DNA of 12,223 nt from Chitinophagaceae bacterium (GTDB lineage: Bacteria; Bacteroidota; Bacteroidia; Chitinophagales; Chitinophagaceae): assembly GCA_021738605.1 (NCBI GenBank), contig JAIPBY010000060.1:1-12223 (forward strand), written 5' to 3'. Of the stretch, positions 1-6,447 are shown one piece after another. The notes beneath the pieces were generated by a model. It was not told the origin of the DNA. It was given only the letters and a program-made list of their open reading frames with translations, and searched no databases. The position numbers and the translations under genes were made by a program. Numbering within the stretch: position 1 is the stretch's first letter; each line of letters starts with the position of its first letter.

Positions 1-811
1 CTTTTCCATTGTAAGCAATGTTCACATTCCTCATTTCAACTGCGTGCTTGAATGTCAAGTTGGAACTTGCATAGATTTTTTTCAGTGCAGTAGGTGATGG
101 TAGAATTGTATCAGGTTCATGCAATTCTTCTTGATTGGGCTGGCTGTCTTTTGGACCGCTAAAGATTATTTTTCCCTCTTTGATGATGGCTACATGTGTT
201 ATGCAGGATGGAAGATCTTCAGTGGCTGCAAAGAGTAAAATTTTGGTTCCCGCTTGCACAATCTTGTTCAATCCTTCCTTTAATGTTGTTCTTCCTTCTT
301 TGTCTAATCCCACAAATGGGTTGTCCAAAATCAACAAGGACGGTGATTGCGTCATGGCCTTGGCCAATTGCAGTCTTTTGTTCTCACCATTGGATAACTG
401 AATCAGCGGCTTGTTGATTATTGGCATCAGGTTGAAAAAATTGATCCAATATTCATTTTGTTTTTGGTCTGTATTGTCAAACTGTTCAGCTACGGTTAAG
501 CTGTCTTCTGCATCAGAAGAATTGAACCTCTGTTGATAGTAAAATTGCTGCACATTGCTTCTGTTGGTAAATTGGTGTTGTTGTTCAATCAGCAGTATTT
601 TAGGTTGTTCTATCTGTTCATCAAGTCTAACAAATCGGATTATTCCGCGGTGAAAAATCTTACCTGCAATCGCCCTTGCCAAGGTGGATTTTCCTGAACC
701 ACTGGGTCCTGTAATAGCCCATTGTTCGTCATGGTCCATTGTAAGGGTGATGTTGTCAAGCAACAGGTTGCCGCCGAGCATGACCATTACTTCATTGATG
801 ATGATTTCCAT
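1..811 (-). CDS. ModF/PhrA-like tandem ABC ATPase, N-terminal part (runs off left edge)
   Basis: This is the first 270 residues of a cytoplasmic ABC ATPase, starting at the ATG read from 811-809 and still open at the window edge. Residues 1-235 form one nucleotide-binding domain: Walker A GPSGSGKST (35-43), a Q-loop region near Gln77/78, signature LSNGE (139-143) and Walker B LLILDNPF (159-166). A second domain begins at about residue 258 (VEMRNVNIAYNGK), so the full protein probably has two fused ATPase domains, as in the ModF/PhrA group. No membrane segment is seen. In the first domain the usual catalytic Glu after Walker B is Asn164, and the H-loop His appears replaced by Ala (LLFAATEDL, 192-200), while Walker A is intact. 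That domain may bind ATP without hydrolysing it. The substrate or role is unknown; ModF itself has been linked to molybdate uptake genes, but none is visible here. The call as a duplicated ABC ATPase is firm, the ModF link moderate. Confidence 0.85.
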   Translation of the reverse strand, partial: MEIIINEVMVMLGGNLLLDNITLTMDHDEQWAITGPSGSGKSTLARAIAGKIFHRGIIRFVRLDEQIEQPKILLIEQQHQFTNRSNVQQFYYQQRFNSSDAEDSLTVAEQFDNTDQKQNEYWINFFNLMPIINKPLIQLSNGENKRLQLAKAMTQSPSLLILDNPFVGLDKEGRTTLKEGLNKIVQAGTKILLFAATEDLPSCITHVAIIKEGKIIFSGPKDSQPNQEELHEPDTILPSPTALKKIYASSNLTFKHAVEMRNVNIAYNGK

Positions 812-847
812 TCCTATTTTGAATAAAAAATAAAATGTAATTGCTGT

Positions 848-878
848 GTTGTTAATACTTTTAATAAGTATTGCTAAC
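848..878. repeat. Imperfect inverted repeat in the ABC ATPase/sulfatase divergent gap
   Basis: Two 13-base arms, GTTGTTAATACTT (848-860) and AAGTATTGCTAAC (866-878), pair at 10 of 13 positions around a 5-base spacer. The inner 7 bases (AATACTT/AAGTATT) are perfect. The repeat lies between two divergently transcribed genes, 37 bases from the ABC ATPase start and 61 bases upstream of the preferred sulfatase ATG. That placement suits an operator, but in such AT-rich DNA it could be chance. The repeat is seen directly; the function is inferred. Confidence 0.45.
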
Positions 879-939
879 TTATGGTCCGTTTCCAATGAAT
901 TTAAGCATAAAATTACTTTCTAAACATACAATACTACCC

Positions 940-2496
940 ATGTTAAAAAAATGTATCATTTCAATCTTGGTTTTTGGAACAGTCCAATCAAGCGTAGATG
1001 CCCAGCAGCAAAAAAAACCGAATATACTCATGATCGCTATTGATGATCTGAAGCCCATGCTTGGATGCTACGGAGAATCAAGAATCATCACACCCAATAT
1101 TGATGCACTGGCCGCTCGCGGAACTGTGTTCCTTAAAAATTATTGTCAGCAGGCGGTATGTGCACCAACAAGGGCAAGTTTGATGACGGGGCTAAGGCCA
1201 GATGGCACAAAGGTTTGGGACCTTAAAACCCAGCTGCGAGACATGGTTCCCAATGTTGTTACCATGCCACAATATTTTGTTCAACAAGGATATGCCACCA
1301 CTGGAATCGGTAAGGTATTTGATGTAAGGTCTGTTGACAAGCAATTGGATGCCCCATCATGGAGTATTCCCTATCAAAAGTTGAATGATGATGACTATGC
1401 AAAAGGATATGAGAAACCAGTTGGGGGGCATTACCAGGCAAAGTCTACGCTGGACCTGTTGGCTGGTTTTGAAAAAGAAGCAAAAGACAAAGGTTTGAAT
1501 GAAGTGGAGACCAAAGACTTCATGGATAAACACCGTGTTGTGGTTGAAGCTGGTGATGTTCCGGATGATGCCTACAGCGATGGAGCAATTGCCCGGAAAG
1601 CAGGAAAAATATTGGCTTCACTGAAAAATCAGGACAAGCCTTTTTTTCTGGCAGTAGGGTTCAGTAAACCTCATTTGCCTTTTGTATCTCCCAAAAAATA
1701 TTGGGACAAATACGACCGGAATTCCATTCAGCTGGCAGCCTTTCAACAGCTTACAGAAGGGGCTCCTCAGTATGCCTTTCAACCTTCAGCTGAACTGGTC
1801 AACAACTATGCACTTCCTGATGGATCGAGGTTCAAGGCTGATTATGCCTTGCAAACTGATGATGCCCAACGCATGTTGATACACGGATATTATGCAGCCG
1901 TGAGTTATACCGATGCACAGGTAGGGTACCTGCTTGCGCAATTGAAACAATTGGGCCTTGACAACAATACGATTGTTGTATTATGGGGTGACCATGGATG
2001 GCATTTGGGGGATCATGGTATATGGAACAAACATACCAATTTTGAACAGGCTACAAGAGCACCTTTGATCATTTCAGCACCAGGATTCAAGGGAGGTCAG
2101 CAGGCCCAAGGGCTATCGGAGTTTGTAGATGTTTTTCCTACTCTCTGTGAATTGTCTGGTTTACCAAAACCTTCAGGATTGGCCGGTACCAGCCTAGCTC
2201 CAGTGTTGAAAAACCCTCTGACAAAGGTCAAAGATATTGCGCAGTCTCAATATCCCCGCGGTGACCAGACCATGGGTTATGCACTTCGTTCAGATCGCTA
2301 TCGCTGTGTTGTTTGGTACAAAGAGAATTTCAGGAATCAGCCCGTGCACCAGGGTAGCGAAGTCATTGCAGTTGAATTGTACGATTATGAAAAAGATCCG
2401 CTGGAGAAAATAAATCTTGCCACTGATCCAAGTTACGCTGAAGTGCTTAACCAGATGAAATCCAGGGTCAATGCATATCTGGCAAAAAAACCGTAG
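940..2496 (+). CDS. Secreted type I sulfatase, iduronate-2-sulfatase-like
   Basis: A formylglycine-dependent sulfatase predicted to remove sulfate esters from glycan fragments in the periplasm. The ATG at 940 is preferred because it places a signal peptide at the N-terminus (MLKKCIISILVFGTVQSSVDA, cleaved before QQQKKP). Longer in-frame versions begin at a TTG (871) or an ATG (895) and bury it. The protein is then 518 residues. Metal-site Asp35-Asp36 (AIDDL), the modification motif CAPTR (Cys74 to formylglycine, Arg78), Lys125 (GIGKVF), SKPH (Lys243, His245), Asp351-His352 (WGDHG) and Lys364 are all present, so it should be active once matured. The opening block, with TPNIDALAARG and then TGLRPDGTKVWDL, resembles the iduronate-2-sulfatase branch (about SulfAtlas S1_7). 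The exact sulfate position and sugar cannot be read from sequence. It lies 71 bases upstream of the GH88 gene, probably in one transcript. Cys74 requires a formylglycine-generating enzyme encoded elsewhere. Confidence 0.93.
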   Translation: MLKKCIISILVFGTVQSSVDAQQQKKPNILMIAIDDLKPMLGCYGESRIITPNIDALAARGTVFLKNYCQQAVCAPTRASLMTGLRPDGTKVWDLKTQLRDMVPNVVTMPQYFVQQGYATTGIGKVFDVRSVDKQLDAPSWSIPYQKLNDDDYAKGYEKPVGGHYQAKSTLDLLAGFEKEAKDKGLNEVETKDFMDKHRVVVEAGDVPDDAYSDGAIARKAGKILASLKNQDKPFFLAVGFSKPHLPFVSPKKYWDKYDRNSIQLAAFQQLTEGAPQYAFQPSAELVNNYALPDGSRFKADYALQTDDAQRMLIHGYYAAVSYTDAQVGYLLAQLKQLGLDNNTIVVLWGDHGWHLGDHGIWNKHTNFEQATRAPLIISAPGFKGGQQAQGLSEFVDVFPTLCELSGLPKPSGLAGTSLAPVLKNPLTKVKDIAQSQYPRGDQTMGYALRSDRYRCVVWYKENFRNQPVHQGSEVIAVELYDYEKDPLEKINLATDPSYAEVLNQMKSRVNAYLAKKP

Positions 2497-2567
2497 TGGT
2501 CATTCATGAATCTTCATTTGCATTCCTTAATTTAGTTTGCAATAACATAGTCTAATAATCATTTCAG

Positions 2568-3770
2568 ATGAAAAAGGTAATCAACAGCCTTTCAGTGATT
2601 TTCTTATTCGTTGCTTTTTTATGCAGCCTGGCACATGCACAGTCCAGCAAAAAAGACATGGAACAGATGATTGATCAGCAGTTCAAACTGGCTGCCAATC
2701 AATATAAAATCCTGGAAAAAAATGTTCCTGATTCCATGATGCCCAAAACGGTGAACAAGAATACCGGAAAGGTTGAATCGAGCAATACCAAATGGTGGTG
2801 CAGTGGTTTTTTCCCTGGTAGTCTCCTTTACATTTATGAGCATACCAATGATCCGGATGTGTTGAAAATAGCACAAAAAAGACTGGCCATCCAGGAAAAG
2901 GAAAAGCACTATACAGGAAACCATGATCTTGGTTTCATGATGTATTGCAGTTTTGGTAATGCATACAGGTTGTTCAAGAAGCCAGGAGACAAGGCTACCA
3001 TCGATACAGCGGCAGCTTCGCTGACTACGCGCTACAGGCCACAGATCAAATCCATCCAAAGCTGGAACAAGAACCAGAACTTCAATTGCCCGGTGATCAT
3101 TGACAACATGATGAACCTTGAACTGTTGTTGTGGGTTTCGCAAAATGGGGGAGACCAGCGCTTCCGTGAAGTGGCCATCAACCATGCCAACAGTACTTTG
3201 GCCAACCATTACAGGCCTGATCACAGTGCTTTTCATGTACTGGACTATAACCTGGAAACAGGAAAATTTATGGGTAAGAATCACCAGGGATACAATGATG
3301 CTTCTGCATGGTCCCGTGGTCAGGCCTGGGGCTTTTATGGCTTTACCATGATGTACAGGTTTGTAAAAGACGAGAAATACCTTCAGCAGGCACGTGATAT
3401 TGCACAATTCCTCTTGAATCACCCGAATATGCCCACAGACAAGATCCCATATTGGGATTTCAATGCACCCACTATTCCCAATGCATTGAGGGATGCATCA
3501 GCCGCTTCCATCATTGCTTCTGGCTTGCTCGAATTGTCCAGGTATACCAAAGGAAAGGAAAGCAGCAATTATGTTGATGCCGCCAAACAAATCATTGTTA
3601 AGCTTGCTTCTGACGAATACCTTGCCAAGCCGGGTGATAATGGCGGATTTCTGCTGAAACATGGGGTTGGATTCTTCAACGCCAATTCAGAAGTTGACCA
3701 GCCGTTGACATACGGAGATTATTACTTCCTGGAAGCCATGCACCGCTACAAAGAATGGGTATTGAAATGA
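2568..3770 (+). CDS. Glycoside hydrolase family 88, unsaturated glucuronyl hydrolase
   Basis: Family 88 enzymes remove the 4,5-unsaturated uronic acid from the non-reducing end of oligosaccharides made by polysaccharide lyases, using a hydration mechanism. The 400-residue protein begins with a signal peptide (IFLFVAFLCSLAHA, cleaved near residue 24), pointing to the periplasm. An alpha/alpha-barrel domain fills the rest. Asp120 in NHDLGF (118-123) and Asp179 in IDNMMNLELL match the two catalytic aspartates of Bacillus unsaturated glucuronyl hydrolase (Asp88 and Asp149) in motif and in spacing (59 versus 61). Further family blocks are WWCSGFFPGSLLY (76-88) and WSRGQAW (248-254). Paired with a sulfatase, it suggests degradation of a sulfated, uronate-containing glycan. 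Many GH88 enzymes are sensitive to sulfation, so the sulfatase may act first; this is inference. Family GH105 is the main alternative, but the motifs fit GH88 better. Confidence 0.93.
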   Translation: MKKVINSLSVIFLFVAFLCSLAHAQSSKKDMEQMIDQQFKLAANQYKILEKNVPDSMMPKTVNKNTGKVESSNTKWWCSGFFPGSLLYIYEHTNDPDVLKIAQKRLAIQEKEKHYTGNHDLGFMMYCSFGNAYRLFKKPGDKATIDTAAASLTTRYRPQIKSIQSWNKNQNFNCPVIIDNMMNLELLLWVSQNGGDQRFREVAINHANSTLANHYRPDHSAFHVLDYNLETGKFMGKNHQGYNDASAWSRGQAWGFYGFTMMYRFVKDEKYLQQARDIAQFLLNHPNMPTDKIPYWDFNAPTIPNALRDASAASIIASGLLELSRYTKGKESSNYVDAAKQIIVKLASDEYLAKPGDNGGFLLKHGVGFFNANSEVDQPLTYGDYYFLEAMHRYKEWVLK

Positions 3771-4387
3771 TGCCAGTTGACATGGTTGGGGAGCTCAATC
3801 CAGAAAATGTTTTGGCTGCCACACGGATGGGTATTTTTCCATGGTATGACATTCCGGGAAATCCCATGTGGTATTCCCCAGACCAGCGTTGTGTTTTCTT
3901 GGTCAATGAATTCAAACCCAGTAAGTCGCTGCAACAGGCTTACCGAAAGCACAAATGGGATATAACCATTGATGAGGCATTTAGGACTGTTATGGAAAAT
4001 TGTGCCGGTAATGGCAGGGAGGATTCAACATGGATCCTGCCGGAAATGATAGAGGCCTATTGTGAAATTCATAAAATGGGCTACGCTCATTCTGTTGAGG
4101 TATGGAAAGGCGATAAGCTGGTTGGAGGTTTATATGGTATCGCACTGGGTTCCATTTTTTGCGGGGAAAGCATGTTCAGTCTTGAACCCAATACCTCCAA
4201 ATTCGCACTCTGGCAATTGATTGAACATGTGAAAAAAATGAATTTCCATTGCATTGATGCGCAGGTTTCCAACCCACACTTGTTATCCATGGGAGCACGT
4301 ATGATCAGCAAAGATCAATACTTGAATATACTCAAGGATTCGCTGAATGCTCCAGATCGATTCGAAAAAGATTTTGCAGTTTATTGA
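3767..4387 (+). CDS. aat: Leucyl/phenylalanyl-tRNA--protein transferase
   Basis: This cytoplasmic enzyme transfers Leu or Phe from aminoacyl-tRNA to the N-terminal Lys or Arg of proteins, marking them for ClpS/ClpAP in the N-end rule pathway. Family blocks are clear: GIFPWY, MWYSPDQR (the usual WWSPDPR), TWI, AHSVEVW, LVGGLYGIALGSIF, CGESMFS, N-SKFAL and the IDAQVSNPHLLSMGA region. In-frame ATGs lie at 3755, 3767 and 3770. The one at 3767 overlaps the GH88 stop as ATGA, an arrangement typical of translational coupling, and gives 206 residues. No other plausible start lies between 3755 and the in-frame stop at 3695, so the protein lacks roughly the first 25-30 residues of E. coli Aat, including the usual FP segment, and starts almost at the xGELxPE block. 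Short Aat forms exist in other bacteria, so this is probably natural. Function has no evident link to glycan use. Confidence 0.92.
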   Translation: MMPVDMVGELNPENVLAATRMGIFPWYDIPGNPMWYSPDQRCVFLVNEFKPSKSLQQAYRKHKWDITIDEAFRTVMENCAGNGREDSTWILPEMIEAYCEIHKMGYAHSVEVWKGDKLVGGLYGIALGSIFCGESMFSLEPNTSKFALWQLIEHVKKMNFHCIDAQVSNPHLLSMGARMISKDQYLNILKDSLNAPDRFEKDFAVY

Positions 4388-5265
4388 AAGGTACTCATCA
4401 GCTGATGTATGTAATCCCTATGCTGGTTGCTAACAGAAACTACAGGTAAACGGAAGTATTCGCCTGAAATATTTAGTTTGGCGAGATAAGCTTTCAGTCC
4501 ACTGGGACTCCCTTCTGCGAACATGGATTGAATGATGGGTAACATCTTTTCGTGCATTGGACGAGCACCAGCAAAGTCACCAGCCAGACATTGCCTTACC
4601 ATATCCGAGCAGGCCCTTGGATAGGCATTCGCCACTACAGAGATAACACCAATCGCTCCGCAGGCAACCAGCGGAAGGGTAATGCCATCATCACCGCTGA
4701 TCACCTCAAACCCATCTGGCTTGCCAGCAATGATCTGCATGATCTGTTCCATATTGCCTGAGGCTTCCTTGGTGGCAATGATATTTTTACACTCTCTGGC
4801 TATGCGAAGGGTGGTGCCAACACTCACATTCATGCCCGTTCTGCCGGGAACATTGTACATGATGACGGGAAGAGGAGATGCGTCGTTTACTGCTTTATAG
4901 TGTTGAAACAATCCTTCCTGATTGGGTTTATTGTAATAGGGACTTACAGAGAGCACAGCACTATATCCGTTAAGATCAAATGATTGCAGGGCCTTAACTA
5001 CTTCTCTAGTATCATTTCCACCTATGCCTGCTACAAGCCGGATTCGACCTTTATTGAATTCATTCACTTTGGAAAAAACTTGTTGTTTTTCCTCTTTGTT
5101 CAGGGTTGCGCTTTCACCTGTTGTACCCAGTACCACCAGATATTCTACCTTACCATTGACCAGGTGTTCCACCAATTGCTCGATTCCTGATTGGTCAATG
5201 TCTCCGTTTTCTAAAAATGGGGTCACAATGGCGACACCTGTGCCCGAAAATGGGTGCTTGGTCAT
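4381..5265 (-). CDS. dapA: 4-hydroxy-tetrahydrodipicolinate synthase
   Basis: DapA condenses pyruvate with aspartate semialdehyde at the branch point to diaminopimelate and lysine. The 294-residue cytoplasmic TIM-barrel protein has the usual length and all key residues: Thr48-Thr49 in GTTGES, Tyr137 and Arg142 in MYNVPGRTG, and the Schiff-base Lys166 in ATKEASG. These correspond to Thr44, Thr45, Tyr133, Arg138 and Lys161 of the E. coli enzyme. The start lies only 9 bases after the accA stop, so the two are probably co-transcribed from upstream of accA. At its other end the gene overlaps convergent aat by 7 bases. Related NAL-family enzymes such as N-acetylneuraminate lyase share the fold, but the GTTGES and MYNVPGRTG blocks and the core-gene neighbour support DapA. 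Confidence 0.95.
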   Translation of the reverse strand: MTKHPFSGTGVAIVTPFLENGDIDQSGIEQLVEHLVNGKVEYLVVLGTTGESATLNKEEKQQVFSKVNEFNKGRIRLVAGIGGNDTREVVKALQSFDLNGYSAVLSVSPYYNKPNQEGLFQHYKAVNDASPLPVIMYNVPGRTGMNVSVGTTLRIARECKNIIATKEASGNMEQIMQIIAGKPDGFEVISGDDGITLPLVACGAIGVISVVANAYPRACSDMVRQCLAGDFAGARPMHEKMLPIIQSMFAEGSPSGLKAYLAKLNISGEYFRLPVVSVSNQHRDYIHQLMSTFQ

Positions 5266-5274
5266 CGTAAATAA

Positions 5275-6261
5275 TTATGAAACTTGATTGGTATTTTCTT
5301 CCCACCTGCCCATGTTGGAGAATTTTTCAATTCGCTGGTCAATGCGGGTTTCTGGATCTATTTCTTTCAGTTCAGCTAAGGCTTTTACAACTTGTTCTTT
5401 CATCATGGCAGCCGCCTCATCATGGTTCCAATGCGCACCACCCAAGGGTTCTGGGATGACGCCGTCCACCAAGCCAAATCCTAGCATATGCTCAGAAGTC
5501 AGTTTCAGTTCTTCGGCAGCTTTTTCCTTGTGGTCCCAGCTTCTCCAAAGGATTGAGCTGCAGCTTTCAGGAGAAATCACTGTATACCAGGTGTTTTCCA
5601 TCATGTACACTTTGTCTCCAACACCGATGCCCATTGCCCCGCCACTGGCACCTTCACCAATGATGACGCAGATAACGGGGACCTTGAGGCGAAGCATTTC
5701 AAAAATATTTTTTGCAATGGCTTCTCCCTGTCCTCTTTCCTCAGCTTCAATTCCTGGGAATGCTCCCGGGGTATCAACCAGTGTAATGACGGGTTTGTTG
5801 AATTTCTCTGCAAGCTTCATCAACCTGAGTGCTTTACGATAGCCTTCGGGGTTGGCCATCCCAAAATTACGCAGTTGTCGCGTTTTGGTATTGTTCCCTT
5901 TTTGCTGGCCAAGGATCATGACGGTGTTCCCATCAATTTTTCCAAATCCACCCACAATGGCTTTATCATCTTTGAAATTCCTGTCGCCATGCAATTCCAC
6001 AAAGTCTGTGCAAATCCTTTCAATATAGGAAAGGGTATAGGGTCTGTCAGGATGTCTGCTTAGCTGAACTTTCTGCCAGCTGGTGAGGTTGGCAGTGATT
6101 TCTTTCTTTTTGTCCAGAATTTTTTCCCCCAGTTGACGAACGGAGTCTGAAAGGTCAATCTTGTTCTTTTCTGCAGTCAGTTTGAGTTGATCAATCTGAT
6201 CATAAAGGTCCTTGATTGGCTTTTCAAAATCCAAAAACTGTCTTGAGTTGTTATCTCCCAT
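5275..6261 (-). CDS. accA: Acetyl-CoA carboxylase carboxyltransferase subunit alpha
   Basis: AccA and AccD together form the carboxyltransferase that moves CO2 from biotin on AccB to acetyl-CoA, producing malonyl-CoA for fatty acid synthesis. The 328-residue protein matches the family in length (319 in E. coli). An N-terminal helical segment (about 10-60) precedes the crotonase-like core, with HGDRNFKDD (91-99), TLVDTPGAFPG (160-170), GEGASGGAMGIGVGD (202-216) and the SPESCSSILWR block (230-240). It is the first gene of a minus-strand pair with dapA, 9 bases apart. The pair is divergent from susC, sharing a 186-base intergenic region. Nothing suggests damage or transfer. Confidence 0.96.
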   Translation of the reverse strand: MGDNNSRQFLDFEKPIKDLYDQIDQLKLTAEKNKIDLSDSVRQLGEKILDKKKEITANLTSWQKVQLSRHPDRPYTLSYIERICTDFVELHGDRNFKDDKAIVGGFGKIDGNTVMILGQQKGNNTKTRQLRNFGMANPEGYRKALRLMKLAEKFNKPVITLVDTPGAFPGIEAEERGQGEAIAKNIFEMLRLKVPVICVIIGEGASGGAMGIGVGDKVYMMENTWYTVISPESCSSILWRSWDHKEKAAEELKLTSEHMLGFGLVDGVIPEPLGGAHWNHDEAAAMMKEQVVKALAELKEIDPETRIDQRIEKFSNMGRWEENTNQVS

Positions 6262-6338
6262 GGATTCAATTTAGATTTCTGTGGGGGATAAAGGTAATAA
6301 AATTTCTCTCAACCCGTTTTGCATGTTCAAATCCAGGC

Positions 6339-6353
6339 GTTTAATAATTAAAC
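6339..6353. repeat. 15-base palindrome in the accA/susC divergent gap
   Basis: GTTTAATAATTAAAC is a perfect inverted repeat of 7-base arms around one central A. A second pair of arms, GCGTTT (6337-6342) and AAACGC (6364-6369), partly overlaps it. The palindrome ends 34 bases upstream of the proposed -33 element of susC and 78 bases upstream of accA, so it could bind a regulator of either gene. The DNA is AT-rich, so chance is a real alternative. Confidence 0.4.
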
Positions 6354-6387
6354 ATCTTTTGTAAAACGCTGCATTGGCAGAAGTTTT

Positions 6388-6414
6388 TTGTTTATTAAAA
6401 AAATCTTAATATTG
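6388..6414 (+). promoter_or_regulatory. Predicted Bacteroidota-type promoter for susC
   Basis: TTG at 6388-6390 and TAATATTG at 6407-6414 are separated by 16 bases. They match the known Bacteroidota pattern TTG ... TAnnTTTG with one mismatch in the -7 element and a slightly short spacer. Transcription would begin near 6420 and give a leader of about 28 bases before the ATG at 6448. The same TTG also opens the reading frame, but using it as a start codon would put the signal peptide too far inside, so a promoter role is the better reading. Confidence 0.4.
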
Positions 6415-6447
6415 GTAACTTTTAAAAAGAAATCAAAACCATTGCTT

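Noticed and set aside
135..417. Two overlapping small plus-strand frames
   Set aside because: They lie opposite the signature and Walker B region of the ABC ATPase, which is a strong gene on the minus strand.
2497..2567. Gap between sulfatase and GH88 considered for a separate promoter or terminator
   Set aside because: It holds a 10-base palindrome (ATTCATGAAT, 2502-2511) and imperfect TAnnTTTG-like stretches only; nothing strong enough to split the transcript.
2619..3422. Long open frame of 267 codons on the minus strand inside the GH88 gene
   Set aside because: The plus strand encodes a convincing GH88 enzyme throughout. The antisense translation has no recognisable domain and is Cys/His/Ile-rich in the way of shadow frames.
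4396..4407. Perfect 12-base palindrome CATCAGCTGATG near the aat/dapA junction, considered as a terminator
   Set aside because: It lies inside the dapA coding end, has no spacer loop and no following T-run on either strand.
5288..5842. Open frame of 184 codons on the plus strand inside accA
   Set aside because: Antisense to conserved AccA catalytic blocks; Ser/Pro-rich shadow translation.
6289..6296. TACCTTTA on the minus strand as a -7 element for accA
   Set aside because: The nearest upstream TTG is only 13 bases away, too close for the usual spacing, so the promoter is not convincing.
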